From positions 1 to 54,715 of the forward strand of contig JAZKZO010000032.1 in NCBI GenBank assembly GCA_045612665.1: 54,715 nt of DNA. Reading direction: 5' to 3'. A program made the translations under genes and the position numbers. The stretch comes from RGIG2000 sp045612665 (GTDB taxonomy: Bacteria > Bacillota > Clostridia > Oscillospirales > CAG-272). Under the pieces are notes generated by a model. That model had not been told where the DNA came from. It searched no databases and worked only from the letters and a program-made list of their open reading frames with translations. Below are positions 8,510 to 16,412 of the stretch, in pieces (positions within the stretch are counted from its first letter, which is position 1; every line of letters begins with the position of its first letter).

Positions 8510-9280
8510 ATGAAAAAGACATTTGTTTACGAAAACGAAACATTTTCCTACTATGTAAAGGAAGCCTTCAAAACTCTTAAGACCAACCTTTTGTTCAGTG
8601 GCGCTGATATTAAGACTGTTTTGATAACAAGCTGTGTTAAAAACGAAGGAAAAAGCACAGTTTCACTTGAGCTTGCGAAGTCCCTTTCTCTTTCAGAGAA
8701 AAAGGTTCTTCTCATTGACTCAGACCTAAGAAAGAGCGTTCTTTCCTCAAAGTATACCGATAACGAAGGAGAGGTTCTCGGACTTAGCGAATATCTTTCC
8801 TCACAAGCAACTCTTGAGGACGTTTTGTACTCAACTCAGCACGAAAACCTTAGCATTATTTTTGCCGGTGCTGTTCCTCCGAACCCTGTTGAGCTTCTCG
8901 GCTCTTCAAAGTTTGAGGCACTTGTTACCGAAATGCGTAATGCTTTTGACTATGTTATCATTGATGCTGCTCCTCTCGGTGCAGTAATTGATGCATCAGT
9001 TGTTTCCGCATTCTGCGACGGTGCTGCAATGGTTATTTCCTGCGGAGAAATCGGTTATCGCTTTGCTAAGGACGTTAAGCAACAGCTTGAAAAGGGTAAT
9101 TGCAAGATTCTCGGTGCTATTCTTAACCGTGTTCCTACAAAATCATCCTCGTATTATAGCAGATACTATAGAAAATACTACGGAAAGTATTCAAGATACA
9201 GCGGTTATGGAAAGTATAGCAACGCATACGGTAGCAGCGACTATTCCGCTAATCCTGCGCCAAAAAAGAAAAAGAAATAA
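8510..9280 (+). CDS. BY-family tyrosine kinase, CpsD/CapB type
   Basis: This cytoplasmic bacterial tyrosine kinase autophosphorylates a C-terminal Tyr cluster and cycles with the phosphatase to control polysaccharide assembly. The Walker A region reads VKNEGKST (residues about 46-53), Walker A' is LLIDSDLRKS, and Walker B is YVIIDAAPLG. The Walker A has Lys-Asn where PGEGKS is common, and Walker B has AAP instead of the usual TPP. The C-terminal 45 residues contain 12 Tyr among Ser, Lys, Arg and Gly and end in a five-lysine tail. That is an unusually long tyrosine cluster, possibly also interacting with membrane or nucleic acid; this last point is speculation. SD AAGGAGA. Confidence 0.93.
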   Translation: MKKTFVYENETFSYYVKEAFKTLKTNLLFSGADIKTVLITSCVKNEGKSTVSLELAKSLSLSEKKVLLIDSDLRKSVLSSKYTDNEGEVLGLSEYLSSQATLEDVLYSTQHENLSIIFAGAVPPNPVELLGSSKFEALVTEMRNAFDYVIIDAAPLGAVIDASVVSAFCDGAAMVISCGEIGYRFAKDVKQQLEKGNCKILGAILNRVPTKSSSYYSRYYRKYYGKYSRYSGYGKYSNAYGSSDYSANPAPKKKKK

Positions 9281-9285
9281 AAGTC

Positions 9286-9310
9286 AAAGCCCTGTTTTAA
9301 GCAGGGCTTT
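9286..9310 (+). terminator. Hairpin after the BY-kinase gene (weak terminator or attenuator)
   Basis: A perfect 9-bp stem AAAGCCCTG / CAGGGCTTT with a 7-nt loop sits directly after the kinase stop. No long T run follows. No new promoter is seen before the next gene, so partial read-through is likely. Confidence 0.5.
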
Positions 9311-9355
9311 AAATTACCATATTAATGGTGTCAAATCCATTAGGAAAGGAGTTTT

Positions 9356-10735
9356 ATGGCAAAATTGAAGGAAAATGCTATATCGTTTTTCAATAGCAAG
9401 CTATATCCCATATTTTTGGCTATGATAATTTTTATCGGGCACACCTTCTCTTGCGAGCTTTTTTCAATGTCCTTGCTCGTTTTATGTCTTGCTACAAGTG
9501 TTGTTATTTGCGATGACCTAAGAGTAGCTATTGCGCCCGTGCTTATGATTGCCTTCTCTTTTTCATACAAAACCTTCCTTAGCGGTTGGCTCGGCTCTAT
9601 TGCCTTTTTAATAGTAGTTATAATCTCCTTGCTACTAATCTTTGGCGCGGTTTTTGCACATATGATTTTATATAAGAAAGGACACAGGATTAAGGATTTG
9701 CCGAAATCTCCATTATTTTGGGGATTTGTAGCCCTCTCGGGTGGACTTTTGCTAAACGGTTTCTTTAATTTCAAGGCATACGCGCCTATAAACATCACGT
9801 TTTCTCTTCTTCTCGTATTCTTCTTTACAATCATTTATTTTGCCTTTTATATAGGCATAGAAGAGCGCAAGGACATTTCCGAATACGTAATCTTCATCTT
9901 CTACGTTGCATCGGTTCTTTTGATGGCGCAAATGGCAGTTTTACTGCTTCGCGATGCTACCTTTAGTGAAGGTGGGGCGATGATAAAGGAATCTCTTATT
10001 TTAGGTTGGGGAATGTGGAACAACGTTGGTGGAATGCTGACCATGCTCTTGCCTGTTCATTTTTACTATGCATCAACCAAAAAGCACGGATATATCTACT
10101 ATATAAGTGCAATCATCACATACGCAGTAATAGCATTGACGCTCAGCCGTTCATCCCTACTTTTTGCTACTGTTATTTCTATAATTTCAGTTGTTTTAAT
10201 TTGCGTAAGGGGTGAAAACAAGAAAATCAATAAAATTATAACTCTTTCGCTTTTAGGAACAGGTGTTATCTTGGCAATTCCAGTAGTAATACTTCTTTGG
10301 GACAAGATATCCGCATTCTTCGGAAGCTATATAAATCAAGGCTTTAACTCTAACGGAAGACTCGATCTCTACAAGCACGGTCTTGAAAACTTTATAACTC
10401 ATCCTATATTCGGCGGTGGCTTTGACAGCTGCTTAGAGGATAATTTTGGGCACGGAATCGATCCTAACAGGTATCACAACACTATAATCGAGCTTTTGGC
10501 AACCTGTGGCGTTGTAGGATTTGGTGCATATTGCTACCACAGATATCAGACAATAAAGCTATTTATCAAAAAGAAAAGCGATCTTAGCTGTATATTCTTG
10601 GGAATATGCGCGCTTGCTCTTCTTCTAACAAGCCTTTTGGACAATCATATCTTCAATTTGTACCCGACAATGTATTACTCTATTATATTAGTAGCGCTCG
10701 GAAAGCTACCGACAAAGGAAAACGAATTGTCCTAA
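9356..10735 (+). CDS. O-antigen ligase/polymerase (Wzy-like) membrane protein
   Basis: This 459-aa polytopic membrane protein has about ten to twelve hydrophobic segments and a large loop before the last ones. The loop contains GGGFDSCLEDNFG and DPNRYHNTIIELLATCGVVG, matching the Wzy_C pattern (H-N-x(4)-L-x(3)-G-x(2)-G) of O-antigen ligases and polymerases. It probably polymerises undecaprenyl-linked repeat units at the outer face of the membrane. It follows the phosphatase/co-polymerase/kinase genes, 75 nt after the kinase, with an AAAGGAG SD. Substrate specificity cannot be read from the sequence. No glycosyltransferases or flippase adjoin it. Confidence 0.82.
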   Translation: MAKLKENAISFFNSKLYPIFLAMIIFIGHTFSCELFSMSLLVLCLATSVVICDDLRVAIAPVLMIAFSFSYKTFLSGWLGSIAFLIVVIISLLLIFGAVFAHMILYKKGHRIKDLPKSPLFWGFVALSGGLLLNGFFNFKAYAPINITFSLLLVFFFTIIYFAFYIGIEERKDISEYVIFIFYVASVLLMAQMAVLLLRDATFSEGGAMIKESLILGWGMWNNVGGMLTMLLPVHFYYASTKKHGYIYYISAIITYAVIALTLSRSSLLFATVISIISVVLICVRGENKKINKIITLSLLGTGVILAIPVVILLWDKISAFFGSYINQGFNSNGRLDLYKHGLENFITHPIFGGGFDSCLEDNFGHGIDPNRYHNTIIELLATCGVVGFGAYCYHRYQTIKLFIKKKSDLSCIFLGICALALLLTSLLDNHIFNLYPTMYYSIILVALGKLPTKENELS

Positions 10736-10748
10736 AAAATCAAAACAA

Positions 10749-10779
10749 AAAATGCTTACGGAAATTCCGTAAGCATTTT
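10749..10779. terminator. Bidirectional terminator between wzy-like gene and lipoprotein gene
   Basis: A 14-bp stem (AAAATGCTTACGGA / TCCGTAAGCATTTT) with a 3-nt loop. T-rich tails lie on both strands (CTTTTTT to the right; TTGTTTTG after the stem on minus), between two converging genes. Confidence 0.85.
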
Positions 10780-10784
10780 CTTTT

Positions 10785-12833
10785 TTATTCAACTGTTACA
10801 GTTTGAGATGAGGTTGCGGTAAATTGACCGTCTGTACAAACGAGGTTAGAGATGCTTCCGTTTGCATATGAGCCAACGGAAACTGTGTAGCTACCTGTCA
10901 AAATATCAGATGATGCAACCACAACCGAAAGCTTTTCAGCGTAGCTCTTTGGCAATTTAAGAACGATGTCAAGGCTTTCTCCCTTGATGTTTATATAGTT
11001 ACCAAATACGTATTCACTTGAGTTTTCGATTGATGCGTTAAGAACCTTATGTGTAGATGAGGTTGGAGTCTTTGGATTGTTTGTAGTTGAGATAGAAACA
11101 ACTGTTCCACCTGTAACTGTAAACGTTCCGTCGGTCTTAAGGTCAACCTTATCGAAGAGATAAAGAACGCCTGCGCTTACTGCAACGGTCTTAGCGTCAA
11201 TTGCATCGGAAATAGCAACTGCGATAATAGTTCCACCACTAACCGTTACTTCTCTTGCGTTAATGCCCTTATCGGACTTGATAACGTTGATTTTAGCAGA
11301 GCCTGTAACTGTGATAGTGTTGTCAGCCTTGATTGCGCTTTCACGGGAATCGAGGTTGATTGAGCCACCGAGAATTTGAATTGTGTTAGCAGTAGCGGAA
11401 TCGCCATTCTTTCCATCGGTTGAAACTATACAGTCCTCGTCGGAGTCGATACCGATTTGTCCTGCCTTAATAACGATGCTATTGTCGGCTCTAACGCCCT
11501 TTGCGCTTCCTTGGATTGCAAAGAATGCCTTACCGCTATAAAGCAATCTGTCTACCTTATGGTATTCCTTGTTATCAAGAATATATTCACCGTGAGACAT
11601 ATCCTCGACAAACTTAGCATTTGTTTTAATATAGATAACGCCGAGAGTATCAATTTCAACGTCGTATCCGTCGATACCGTCTGCTACGGTTGTAATCTTA
11701 ATATTTGTCTTACCACCGATTGTAATCTTTGATGTACCCTTGACGCCCTGTCCATCAGCTGTATCAAGCTTTGTATTGCCCTTGATACCTGTTTCCTTGG
11801 CATCAATAATCATAACGGTATTCTTATCGTTATCACCAAAGGTGATGTCGCCTGTTGCGTTGATACCGTCTTGGTCGGTTTCGATATTAAATCCACCACC
11901 GTTAACGGTAACTGAGCCGTATGCGTCGATTGCGTTACCGGTTGCGTCAATATTGAACTTACCACCGTTTATTACGATGCTTCCAAGAACGTTTTGCTCA
12001 GGAAGATTTGCAACCTCATATTCTCCGCTCTTAAGACCTGCTTTACCGGTTTTTGTTGTGATATCGCCCGAGTTGATTACAAGTCCTGTTTCACCGTAAA
12101 TTGCGTGATATTCAGCAAAGAGATCAAACACACCGCCGTTGATGGTGAGTGTCTTTGTGTTGAAGATTGCGCTCTTATAAGTTCCGTTTACCTTAAGAGT
12201 TCCCTCACCGTCGATTGTGAGGTTACCTGTCTTAACATAGATAGCACTCTTCTCGAGGTTTGTCTTTGTATCGGTAATTGTGTTAACCGAGCCCTTTGGA
12301 AGAATGATAGTAAGGTTACAGCCCTTTGAATAGATAGGTGGGATTGATGATGCATCTGAATAGGACGTAATATTTACGTTATCCAAGATGAGAATTACCT
12401 CTTGAAGAGGTGCATCAGGATTAGGTCTATCGATATCAACCTTTACATATCCCTTTGTTGTTGTACCTGAAAGGCGGTAAACACCGGGAGCTGAAATGTG
12501 TGTGATACCAACTGAAACGTCCTTATCGATTGCGCTGGAATAGGCTTCTGCCTCTCCCTCGTTACCAAAGCTATCAAGAGATGCGAAGACGTTTGAGTTA
12601 ACTGTTTGGTTAATGTTCACATTATAATCAATTTTTGGAACATCAGGATATTTTTTGTCATCCTTTGAAGAAGATGATGTTTGATCATCCGTTGATGAGG
12701 ATGACGGTTCTTCCGAGCTACTTGAGGATGAGCTTGAGCTTGAGGATGAGGACGAGCCATCGTTTCCATCACAAGAAGCAAGCACAGCAATCATCATAAG
12801 TAATGCAAGGACAAGTGCAAGTAATTTTTTCAA
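10785..12833 (-). CDS. Lipoprotein with Cthe_2159-like carbohydrate-binding beta-helix (DUF4353 type)
   Basis: This 682-aa secreted lipoprotein has a hydrophobic signal ending in the lipobox LASC (Cys20). A low-complexity linker follows that includes 14 consecutive serines and further Ser/Asp/Glu runs (residues about 27-60). The rest is a parallel beta-helix-type repeat region with many turns such as ITINGGVFDL, SVTVNGGGFNI and SKITIGGKTNIKI. This pattern fits the Cthe_2159-like family of carbohydrate-binding beta-helices, which bind acidic plant polysaccharides in characterised members. It starts with TTG at 12833, 9 nt after AGGAGG. It is monocistronic with its own promoter. The function, binding plant or host glycans at the surface, is inferred from the family. 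Confidence 0.82.
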   Translation of the reverse strand: MKKLLALVLALLMMIAVLASCDGNDGSSSSSSSSSSSSSSEEPSSSSTDDQTSSSSKDDKKYPDVPKIDYNVNINQTVNSNVFASLDSFGNEGEAEAYSSAIDKDVSVGITHISAPGVYRLSGTTTKGYVKVDIDRPNPDAPLQEVILILDNVNITSYSDASSIPPIYSKGCNLTIILPKGSVNTITDTKTNLEKSAIYVKTGNLTIDGEGTLKVNGTYKSAIFNTKTLTINGGVFDLFAEYHAIYGETGLVINSGDITTKTGKAGLKSGEYEVANLPEQNVLGSIVINGGKFNIDATGNAIDAYGSVTVNGGGFNIETDQDGINATGDITFGDNDKNTVMIIDAKETGIKGNTKLDTADGQGVKGTSKITIGGKTNIKITTVADGIDGYDVEIDTLGVIYIKTNAKFVEDMSHGEYILDNKEYHKVDRLLYSGKAFFAIQGSAKGVRADNSIVIKAGQIGIDSDEDCIVSTDGKNGDSATANTIQILGGSINLDSRESAIKADNTITVTGSAKINVIKSDKGINAREVTVSGGTIIAVAISDAIDAKTVAVSAGVLYLFDKVDLKTDGTFTVTGGTVVSISTTNNPKTPTSSTHKVLNASIENSSEYVFGNYINIKGESLDIVLKLPKSYAEKLSVVVASSDILTGSYTVSVGSYANGSISNLVCTDGQFTATSSQTVTVE

Positions 12834-12866
12834 TTTACTTTACCTCCTAAATTTATCTATGTTATA

Positions 12867-12895
12867 ATTTTAGCACAAAAAAGCGCAATAGTCAA
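12867..12895 (-). promoter_or_regulatory. Promoter of the beta-helix lipoprotein gene
   Basis: Minus strand: TTGACT, 17-bp spacer, TAAAAT, about 34 nt upstream of the TTG start. Confidence 0.75.
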
Positions 12896-13008
12896 CACTT
12901 TTATTTATTACTTTTGTATATTTTTAGAATTTTAGGGGGATAACGAGTGTGTGAGTGGTTTGATTTTAAAAATTCGCCTAACAAGCACAGCTTTTGAAGG
13001 CGTGCATA

Positions 13009-13037
13009 TTGACAAAGTTCTTATATTATGGTAAAAT
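13009..13037 (+). promoter_or_regulatory. Promoter of the glycosyltransferase-radC-tRNA-Arg unit
   Basis: TTGACA (13009-13014), 17-bp spacer, TAAAAT (13032-13037). The TATGGTAAAATA stretch around the -10 closely resembles that of the promoter at 6952. Confidence 0.8.
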
Positions 13038-13067
13038 AAATGTATCTATGCGAAAGGAGCTAACGAT

Positions 13068-14012
13068 ATGAAAATTTCTCTTGTAATCCCCTGTTATAAC
13101 GAAGAAGAGTCCTTGCCAATCTTTTACGAGGAGCTCAAAAGAGTTTCATCCGAGATGAGTGATTATGACTTCGAGATGCTATTCATAGACGATGGCTCTA
13201 AGGATAAAACGCTCGAAACGCTTCAGAATTTTGCCAAGGATGATGAGCGCGTAAAATATATCGCTTTTTCGAGAAATTTCGGAAAAGAGGCGGCTATGTA
13301 TGCAGGATTTTGCAATTCTACCGGAGATTATACTGCCGTTATGGATGCCGATATGCAGGATCCACCATCTCTTTTGCCAGAGATGGTAAAAATTCTTGAG
13401 AGTGGTGAATATGACAGTGTAGCTACTCGACGCACAACAAGAAAGGGAGAGCCTAAGATTCGTTCCTTCTTTGCGAGAATGTTTTATAAGATTATGAACA
13501 AGGTTTCAGATGCCGACGTTGTTGACGGTGCGCGTGATTTTAGACTTATGAAGCGCGAAATGGTTGATGCAATTGTTGATATGTGTGAGAGCAACCGCTT
13601 TTCTAAGGGAATTTTCGGTTGGGTAGGCTTCAAGACCTATTGGATGGAATATGAAAACGTAGAAAGAGTTGCCGGCAAAACGAAATGGAGCTTTTGGAAG
13701 CTTTTCAAATACTCGATTGACGGAATTACCAACTTTTCGTCCACTCCACTTAAGATTTCGTCGTTTATGGGCTTTATTTTCACGTTAATTTCGCTTATTA
13801 TGACTGTTTTCGTGTTTGTAAGGGCCTTGGTGTATCAAGATCCTGTACAGGGTTGGCCTTCGCTTGTATGCATTATTTTGTTCATCGGCGGAGTTCAGCT
13901 GTTTTGCATCGGAATTATCGGTCAATACATTTCGAAAATGTATATTGAAACAAAGAAAAGACCTCATTATATAATCGCTAAAACTAACAAGGACGGTGTG
14001 GTTAAAAAATGA
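13068..14012 (+). CDS. Polyprenyl-phosphate glycosyltransferase, family 2 (GtrB/DPM1-like)
   Basis: This membrane-bound GT2 enzyme likely transfers a sugar from a nucleotide donor to undecaprenyl phosphate. The GT-A domain shows IPCYNEEESLP, IDDGSKDKT, the DADMQDPP metal/donor motif and ARDFRLMKR. Two C-terminal membrane segments (about residues 232-256 and 265-287) are typical of GtrB-like enzymes. The 314-aa length is normal. AAAGGAG SD. Its last bases overlap radC by 4 nt (ATGA), so translation is coupled. The product could feed wall-polymer decoration. The linked sugar is not determinable here, and no GtrA-like flippase lies next to it. Confidence 0.93.
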   Translation: MKISLVIPCYNEEESLPIFYEELKRVSSEMSDYDFEMLFIDDGSKDKTLETLQNFAKDDERVKYIAFSRNFGKEAAMYAGFCNSTGDYTAVMDADMQDPPSLLPEMVKILESGEYDSVATRRTTRKGEPKIRSFFARMFYKIMNKVSDADVVDGARDFRLMKREMVDAIVDMCESNRFSKGIFGWVGFKTYWMEYENVERVAGKTKWSFWKLFKYSIDGITNFSSTPLKISSFMGFIFTLISLIMTVFVFVRALVYQDPVQGWPSLVCIILFIGGVQLFCIGIIGQYISKMYIETKKRPHYIIAKTNKDGVVKK

Positions 14013-14719
14013 AAAAGGAATTGCCTCACGAGGGACATCGCCAAAGATTAAAGAATCGATTTTTAGCCAGCTCTCTTGATAGCTTTGAGCCACACAATAT
14101 TTTAGAGCTACTTCTCTTTTATTCCGTTCCAAGACAGGACACAAATGAGCTTGCGCACGAATTGATTGACCGTTTTGGCTCACTTCGCGGTGTTTTTGAT
14201 GCCGATTTCAAGGAGCTTATCAAGGTTAAGGGCATAAAAGAAAATTCTGCAACGCTTATTAAGCTCATTCCTCAAATCGCAAGAACTTATATGCTTGACG
14301 AGGACCTTTCGGGAAGAGTTTTGGACACGGTTGACGCAGTTGGAGAGTATCTTGTTAAGCTTTACATAGGCGCGACGAAGGAAATTATATACATTTTGCT
14401 TTTCGATCCAAATTTCAAGCTTCTCAACACTGTAAAATTGGGTGAAGGAAGCATTAACTCCTCTATTGTTGATCCAAGAAAGATTTTTGAGGAGGTTGCG
14501 AAGGTTAACGCATCAATGTTTGTGCTAGCGCATAATCATCCTAACGGATATGCAGTTCCGTCAATGGAGGATATCGAAACAACTACAATTCTCGCAAGCG
14601 CGTTTGATATGTTTAGCGTTGACGTTTTGGAGCATTTTGTGGTTGCGGGAGACAAATTCTTCCCTATCATTCGCGAAACTCGCACAGCGCTTACGGCTAA
14701 TACGCCAAAATTAAAATAA
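14009..14719 (+). CDS. radC: RadC/UPF0758 family protein (JAB/MPN domain)
   Basis: The 236-aa protein has an N-terminal helix-hairpin-helix-like part (ELIDRFGSLRGVFDADFKEL, followed by VKGI) and a C-terminal JAB1/MPN+ metalloprotease-like domain. The Zn motif is AHNHPNGYAVPSMED (H-x-H...S-x2-D). Despite the historical name, a direct DNA-repair role is not established for the family. It starts within the stop of the glycosyltransferase gene (4-nt overlap). It is followed 29 nt later by tRNA-Arg with a hairpin between them and no new promoter, suggesting one transcript. Confidence 0.93.
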   Translation: MKKELPHEGHRQRLKNRFLASSLDSFEPHNILELLLFYSVPRQDTNELAHELIDRFGSLRGVFDADFKELIKVKGIKENSATLIKLIPQIARTYMLDEDLSGRVLDTVDAVGEYLVKLYIGATKEIIYILLFDPNFKLLNTVKLGEGSINSSIVDPRKIFEEVAKVNASMFVLAHNHPNGYAVPSMEDIETTTILASAFDMFSVDVLEHFVVAGDKFFPIIRETRTALTANTPKLK

Positions 14720-14723
14720 AATA

Positions 14724-14746
14724 AATCGCAAGCTTATCTTGCGATT
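14724..14746 (+). other. Hairpin directly upstream of tRNA-Arg
   Basis: A 9-bp perfect stem AATCGCAAG / CTTGCGATT with a 5-nt loop, ending 2 nt before the mature tRNA 5' end. There is no T run, so it is more likely a processing or partial-termination structure than a full terminator. Confidence 0.5.
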
Positions 14747-14748
14747 AT

Positions 14749-14823
14749 GCCTCCATAGTTAAATGGATATAATAAACCCCTCCTAAGGGTTAGTTATGGG
14801 TTCGATTCCCGTTGGGGGTGCCA
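14749..14823 (+). tRNA. tRNA-Arg (anticodon CCT)
   Basis: A complete cloverleaf can be folded. Acceptor GCCTCCA pairs with TGGGGGT including two G-U pairs. The anticodon loop CTCCTAA on stem AACCC/GGGTT gives anticodon CCT (reads AGG), and the T-arm has GGGTTCGATTCCC. CCA is encoded (14821-14823). No separate promoter is seen; it probably comes from the glycosyltransferase-radC transcript. Parts of this gene are duplicated at 14986-15006 and at 16413-16437. Confidence 0.95.
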
Positions 14824-14860
14824 AAAGCCACCTAAACCGATTTTTGGTTTGGGTGGTTTT
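14824..14860 (+). terminator. Terminator after tRNA-Arg
   Basis: Stem CCACCTAAACC / GGTTTGGGTGG with one bulge, flanked by AAAA and TTTT. The T-rich tail is short (TTTTGCATTTT). Confidence 0.7.
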
Positions 14861-14915
14861 GCATTTTCAAGGGTGAATCGAACTCATCTTCAAATCTTTG
14901 ATTTGAATTGGGTGC

Positions 14916-14990
14916 GCATTTTTGACTAAAGCCGTTGTCAGCTTGCTAGCATAAGGCTAGGCAAAAATATTGCCGTTAGGCATTCTTCCC
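14916..14990 (+). repeat. tRNA-linked structured repeat, copy 1
   Basis: It shares an 80-nt scaffold with the copy at 16437-16520: GCATTTT-GAC-AA-GCC, a conserved AGCTTGCT, AGGC-AAAATA, a small hairpin, then CTTC. Both copies fold into two hairpins. Here they are ATTTTTG...CAAAAAT and TGCC-GTTA-GGCA. Stem bases differ between copies in a pairing-preserving way. Nature unknown. Confidence 0.6.
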
Positions 14991-15006
14991 GTTGGGGGTG
15001 CCAAAA
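14986..15006 (+). repeat. Duplicated 3' end of tRNA-Arg (att-like)
   Basis: An exact 21-bp copy of 14806-14826 (T-stem 3' side, acceptor 3' strand, CCA and AAAA) exactly 180 bp downstream. It is followed by its own terminator, as a tRNA 3' end would be. This is the arrangement left by integration at a tRNA 3' end. Confidence 0.75.
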
Positions 15007-15007
15007 A

Positions 15008-15029
15008 GGCTACATTTTTCAATGTAGCC
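15008..15029 (+). terminator. Terminator after the duplicated tRNA 3' end
   Basis: Stem GGCTACATT / AATGTAGCC with a 4-nt loop, followed by TATCATTTTTT. It may be the original terminator of tRNA-Arg before the 180-bp insertion. Confidence 0.75.
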
Positions 15030-15050
15030 TATCATTTTTTAGGAGTTCAT

Positions 15051-15149
15051 ATGTCAAATCAAAAACCAAAACGACACCACTATATTCCTCAAAACAAATC
15101 ATTAACAACTTTTTTATATTCGTCCATTGAAAAGTATTGTTTGTATTGA
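15051..15149 (+). pseudogene. 5' stub of a DUF4238-like gene
   Basis: After a good SD (AGGAG, 5 nt spacing) an ATG opens a 32-residue frame beginning MSNQKPKRHHYIPQ. This resembles the N-terminal HHYVPQ signature of DUF4238 proteins, which are normally several hundred residues long. Similarity stops after the IPQ motif and the frame ends at 15149, running into the convergent gene on minus. I read it as the retained start of a gene whose body was deleted. The match rests on a short motif, so confidence is moderate. Confidence 0.45.
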
Positions 15150-15468
15150 GTTTCTTTTTCCAATACCATTGTTTTAAGAATATTACTATATCTTTGATTC
15201 ATATCAATACAAAGCTCAAATTTCTTTTTGTTTTTTTGTGAAAATTCTTGGTTTTTTGAGTTGTGAAAATCTTTCCGTTTTTGCAACCAACAAAACCCTC
15301 GCTTTCCAATCTACTCAATCCTTCATTAACTTCTTCAAGTTGAATTACATTATGATTTATCGTGTTAAAAATCAAGACGATGTCTTTTAGTGTTGATTTT
15401 CTTCCAGATATAATCAATGTTGTTAATAAGCTTCCGTCCACATGTTTGAATGTTTTATTGAAATCCAT
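15089..15468 (-). pseudogene. Small unknown protein, split by a frameshift at an A7 run
   Basis: The frame starting at ATG 15468 (AAGGTGA SD, 8 nt spacing) gives MDFNKTFKHVDGSLL and continues with a winged-helix-like region, then stops at 15199. A second minus frame overlaps it and continues with FELCIDMNQRYSNIL to 15089. Joining both at the A7 tract (15231-15237 on plus as T7) by a -1 shift gives one protein of about 126 residues with a smooth junction (HKKNKKKFELCIDMN). Possibilities are a mutation, a sequencing error in the homopolymer, or slippage during transcription or translation. Function unknown. It is downstream of the membrane protein gene at 15525. Confidence 0.55.
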
Positions 15469-15524
15469 CACAACAATCACCTTCCGATATATAAAATTTC
15501 CATTTTTATGTTTTTGATTTATTT

Positions 15525-16118
15525 TCAATTTGGATAAATCGTTTTTTCAATAATTTTGTCATTTTCATCTACTTTGATATATTCAATTTTAATTTCGTCA
15601 GTAGGTGTACCATTCATCATTTGCATCGTCTCACAAGCAGTCATTATAAATGGAAAAAAACTAATCATATCATCTGGTGAAACAATTACCTTTTTATAAT
15701 CCTCAGAAATTTCATACCCACATTTATCTACATATTTTAAGAGCGAACCTACAATGAAATCTTCTTCAGAAATGGAAATTTCAACTCCAATATCTCTTGT
15801 ATCTCCTAAAACAGCCTGCAATATTTGCAAATCTAAACTGTTATTTTTCCACTTTTTTAACTCTTTATCGCTTAAAAACAATATCAAATATCCATCCTTG
15901 TCGACCTTTGCAAAGGTATATCCATCCTCAACAAGTGTTCCCTCTCCCTTGTTTTTACAAAAATCCTTTGGAGACATCTCAAACATATTTTGACAATAGT
16001 CCGGATCAATGACTATTTTATTACAATTTGAAAAATAAATCACTCCACCCAAGCATATAAGCAGAAGCACAACGACAATTACCCCAACAATAATAAAATT
16101 TTTAATTTTAAATTTCAT
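15525..16118 (-). CDS. Membrane-anchored protein of unknown function
   Basis: This 197-aa protein has a single N-terminal membrane segment (about residues 8-32, IIVGVIVVVLLLICLGGVIY) followed by an extracytoplasmic or cytoplasmic domain rich in Asp, Glu and Lys with no motif I recognise. The domain contains several cysteines (for example YCQNMF and FCKNKG). The ATG at 16118 has a GAGGTG SD; the longer TTG-initiated frame from 16130 would place the SD inside the gene. It has a consensus promoter at 16223-16251 and is followed by the frameshifted gene. The AT-rich base composition differs from the flanking genes, consistent with acquired DNA. Confidence 0.7.
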   Translation of the reverse strand: MKFKIKNFIIVGVIVVVLLLICLGGVIYFSNCNKIVIDPDYCQNMFEMSPKDFCKNKGEGTLVEDGYTFAKVDKDGYLILFLSDKELKKWKNNSLDLQILQAVLGDTRDIGVEISISEEDFIVGSLLKYVDKCGYEISEDYKKVIVSPDDMISFFPFIMTACETMQMMNGTPTDEIKIEYIKVDENDKIIEKTIYPN

Positions 16119-16222
16119 AAAACACCTCAAAATAGTTTTTATTCAAAAAGATATTACATGGCTGTATTTTGGAAACAAGATGTGAGGTGTTTCGAACTCA
16201 TACAACCAATTTATTCATTTTT

Positions 16223-16251
16223 ATTATACAATTTAAAACACCGATTGTCAA
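16223..16251 (-). promoter_or_regulatory. Consensus promoter of the membrane-protein gene
   Basis: Minus strand: TTGACA, 17-bp spacer, TATAAT (full consensus at both boxes), about 105 nt upstream of the ATG at 16118. Confidence 0.85.
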
Positions 16252-16412
16252 TAATTATCACTTGCATCTTTTCACCAAAAAATCACCAGTCTGAAAGATG
16301 TGCATTTGAAATTTAACTACCATCTTGATTGTTTTAGACAAAAAAACTATTTGAAAAGTGCGGTTTTATTTAAAAAAACCAGTTGGAATGTTGATTTTAT
16401 GTGTTAAAATCG

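Noticed and set aside
14861..14915. Second tRNA on minus suggested by GGGTGAATCGAACTC
   Set aside because: It resembles a T-arm in reverse, but no acceptor, D-arm or anticodon arm can be folded around it.
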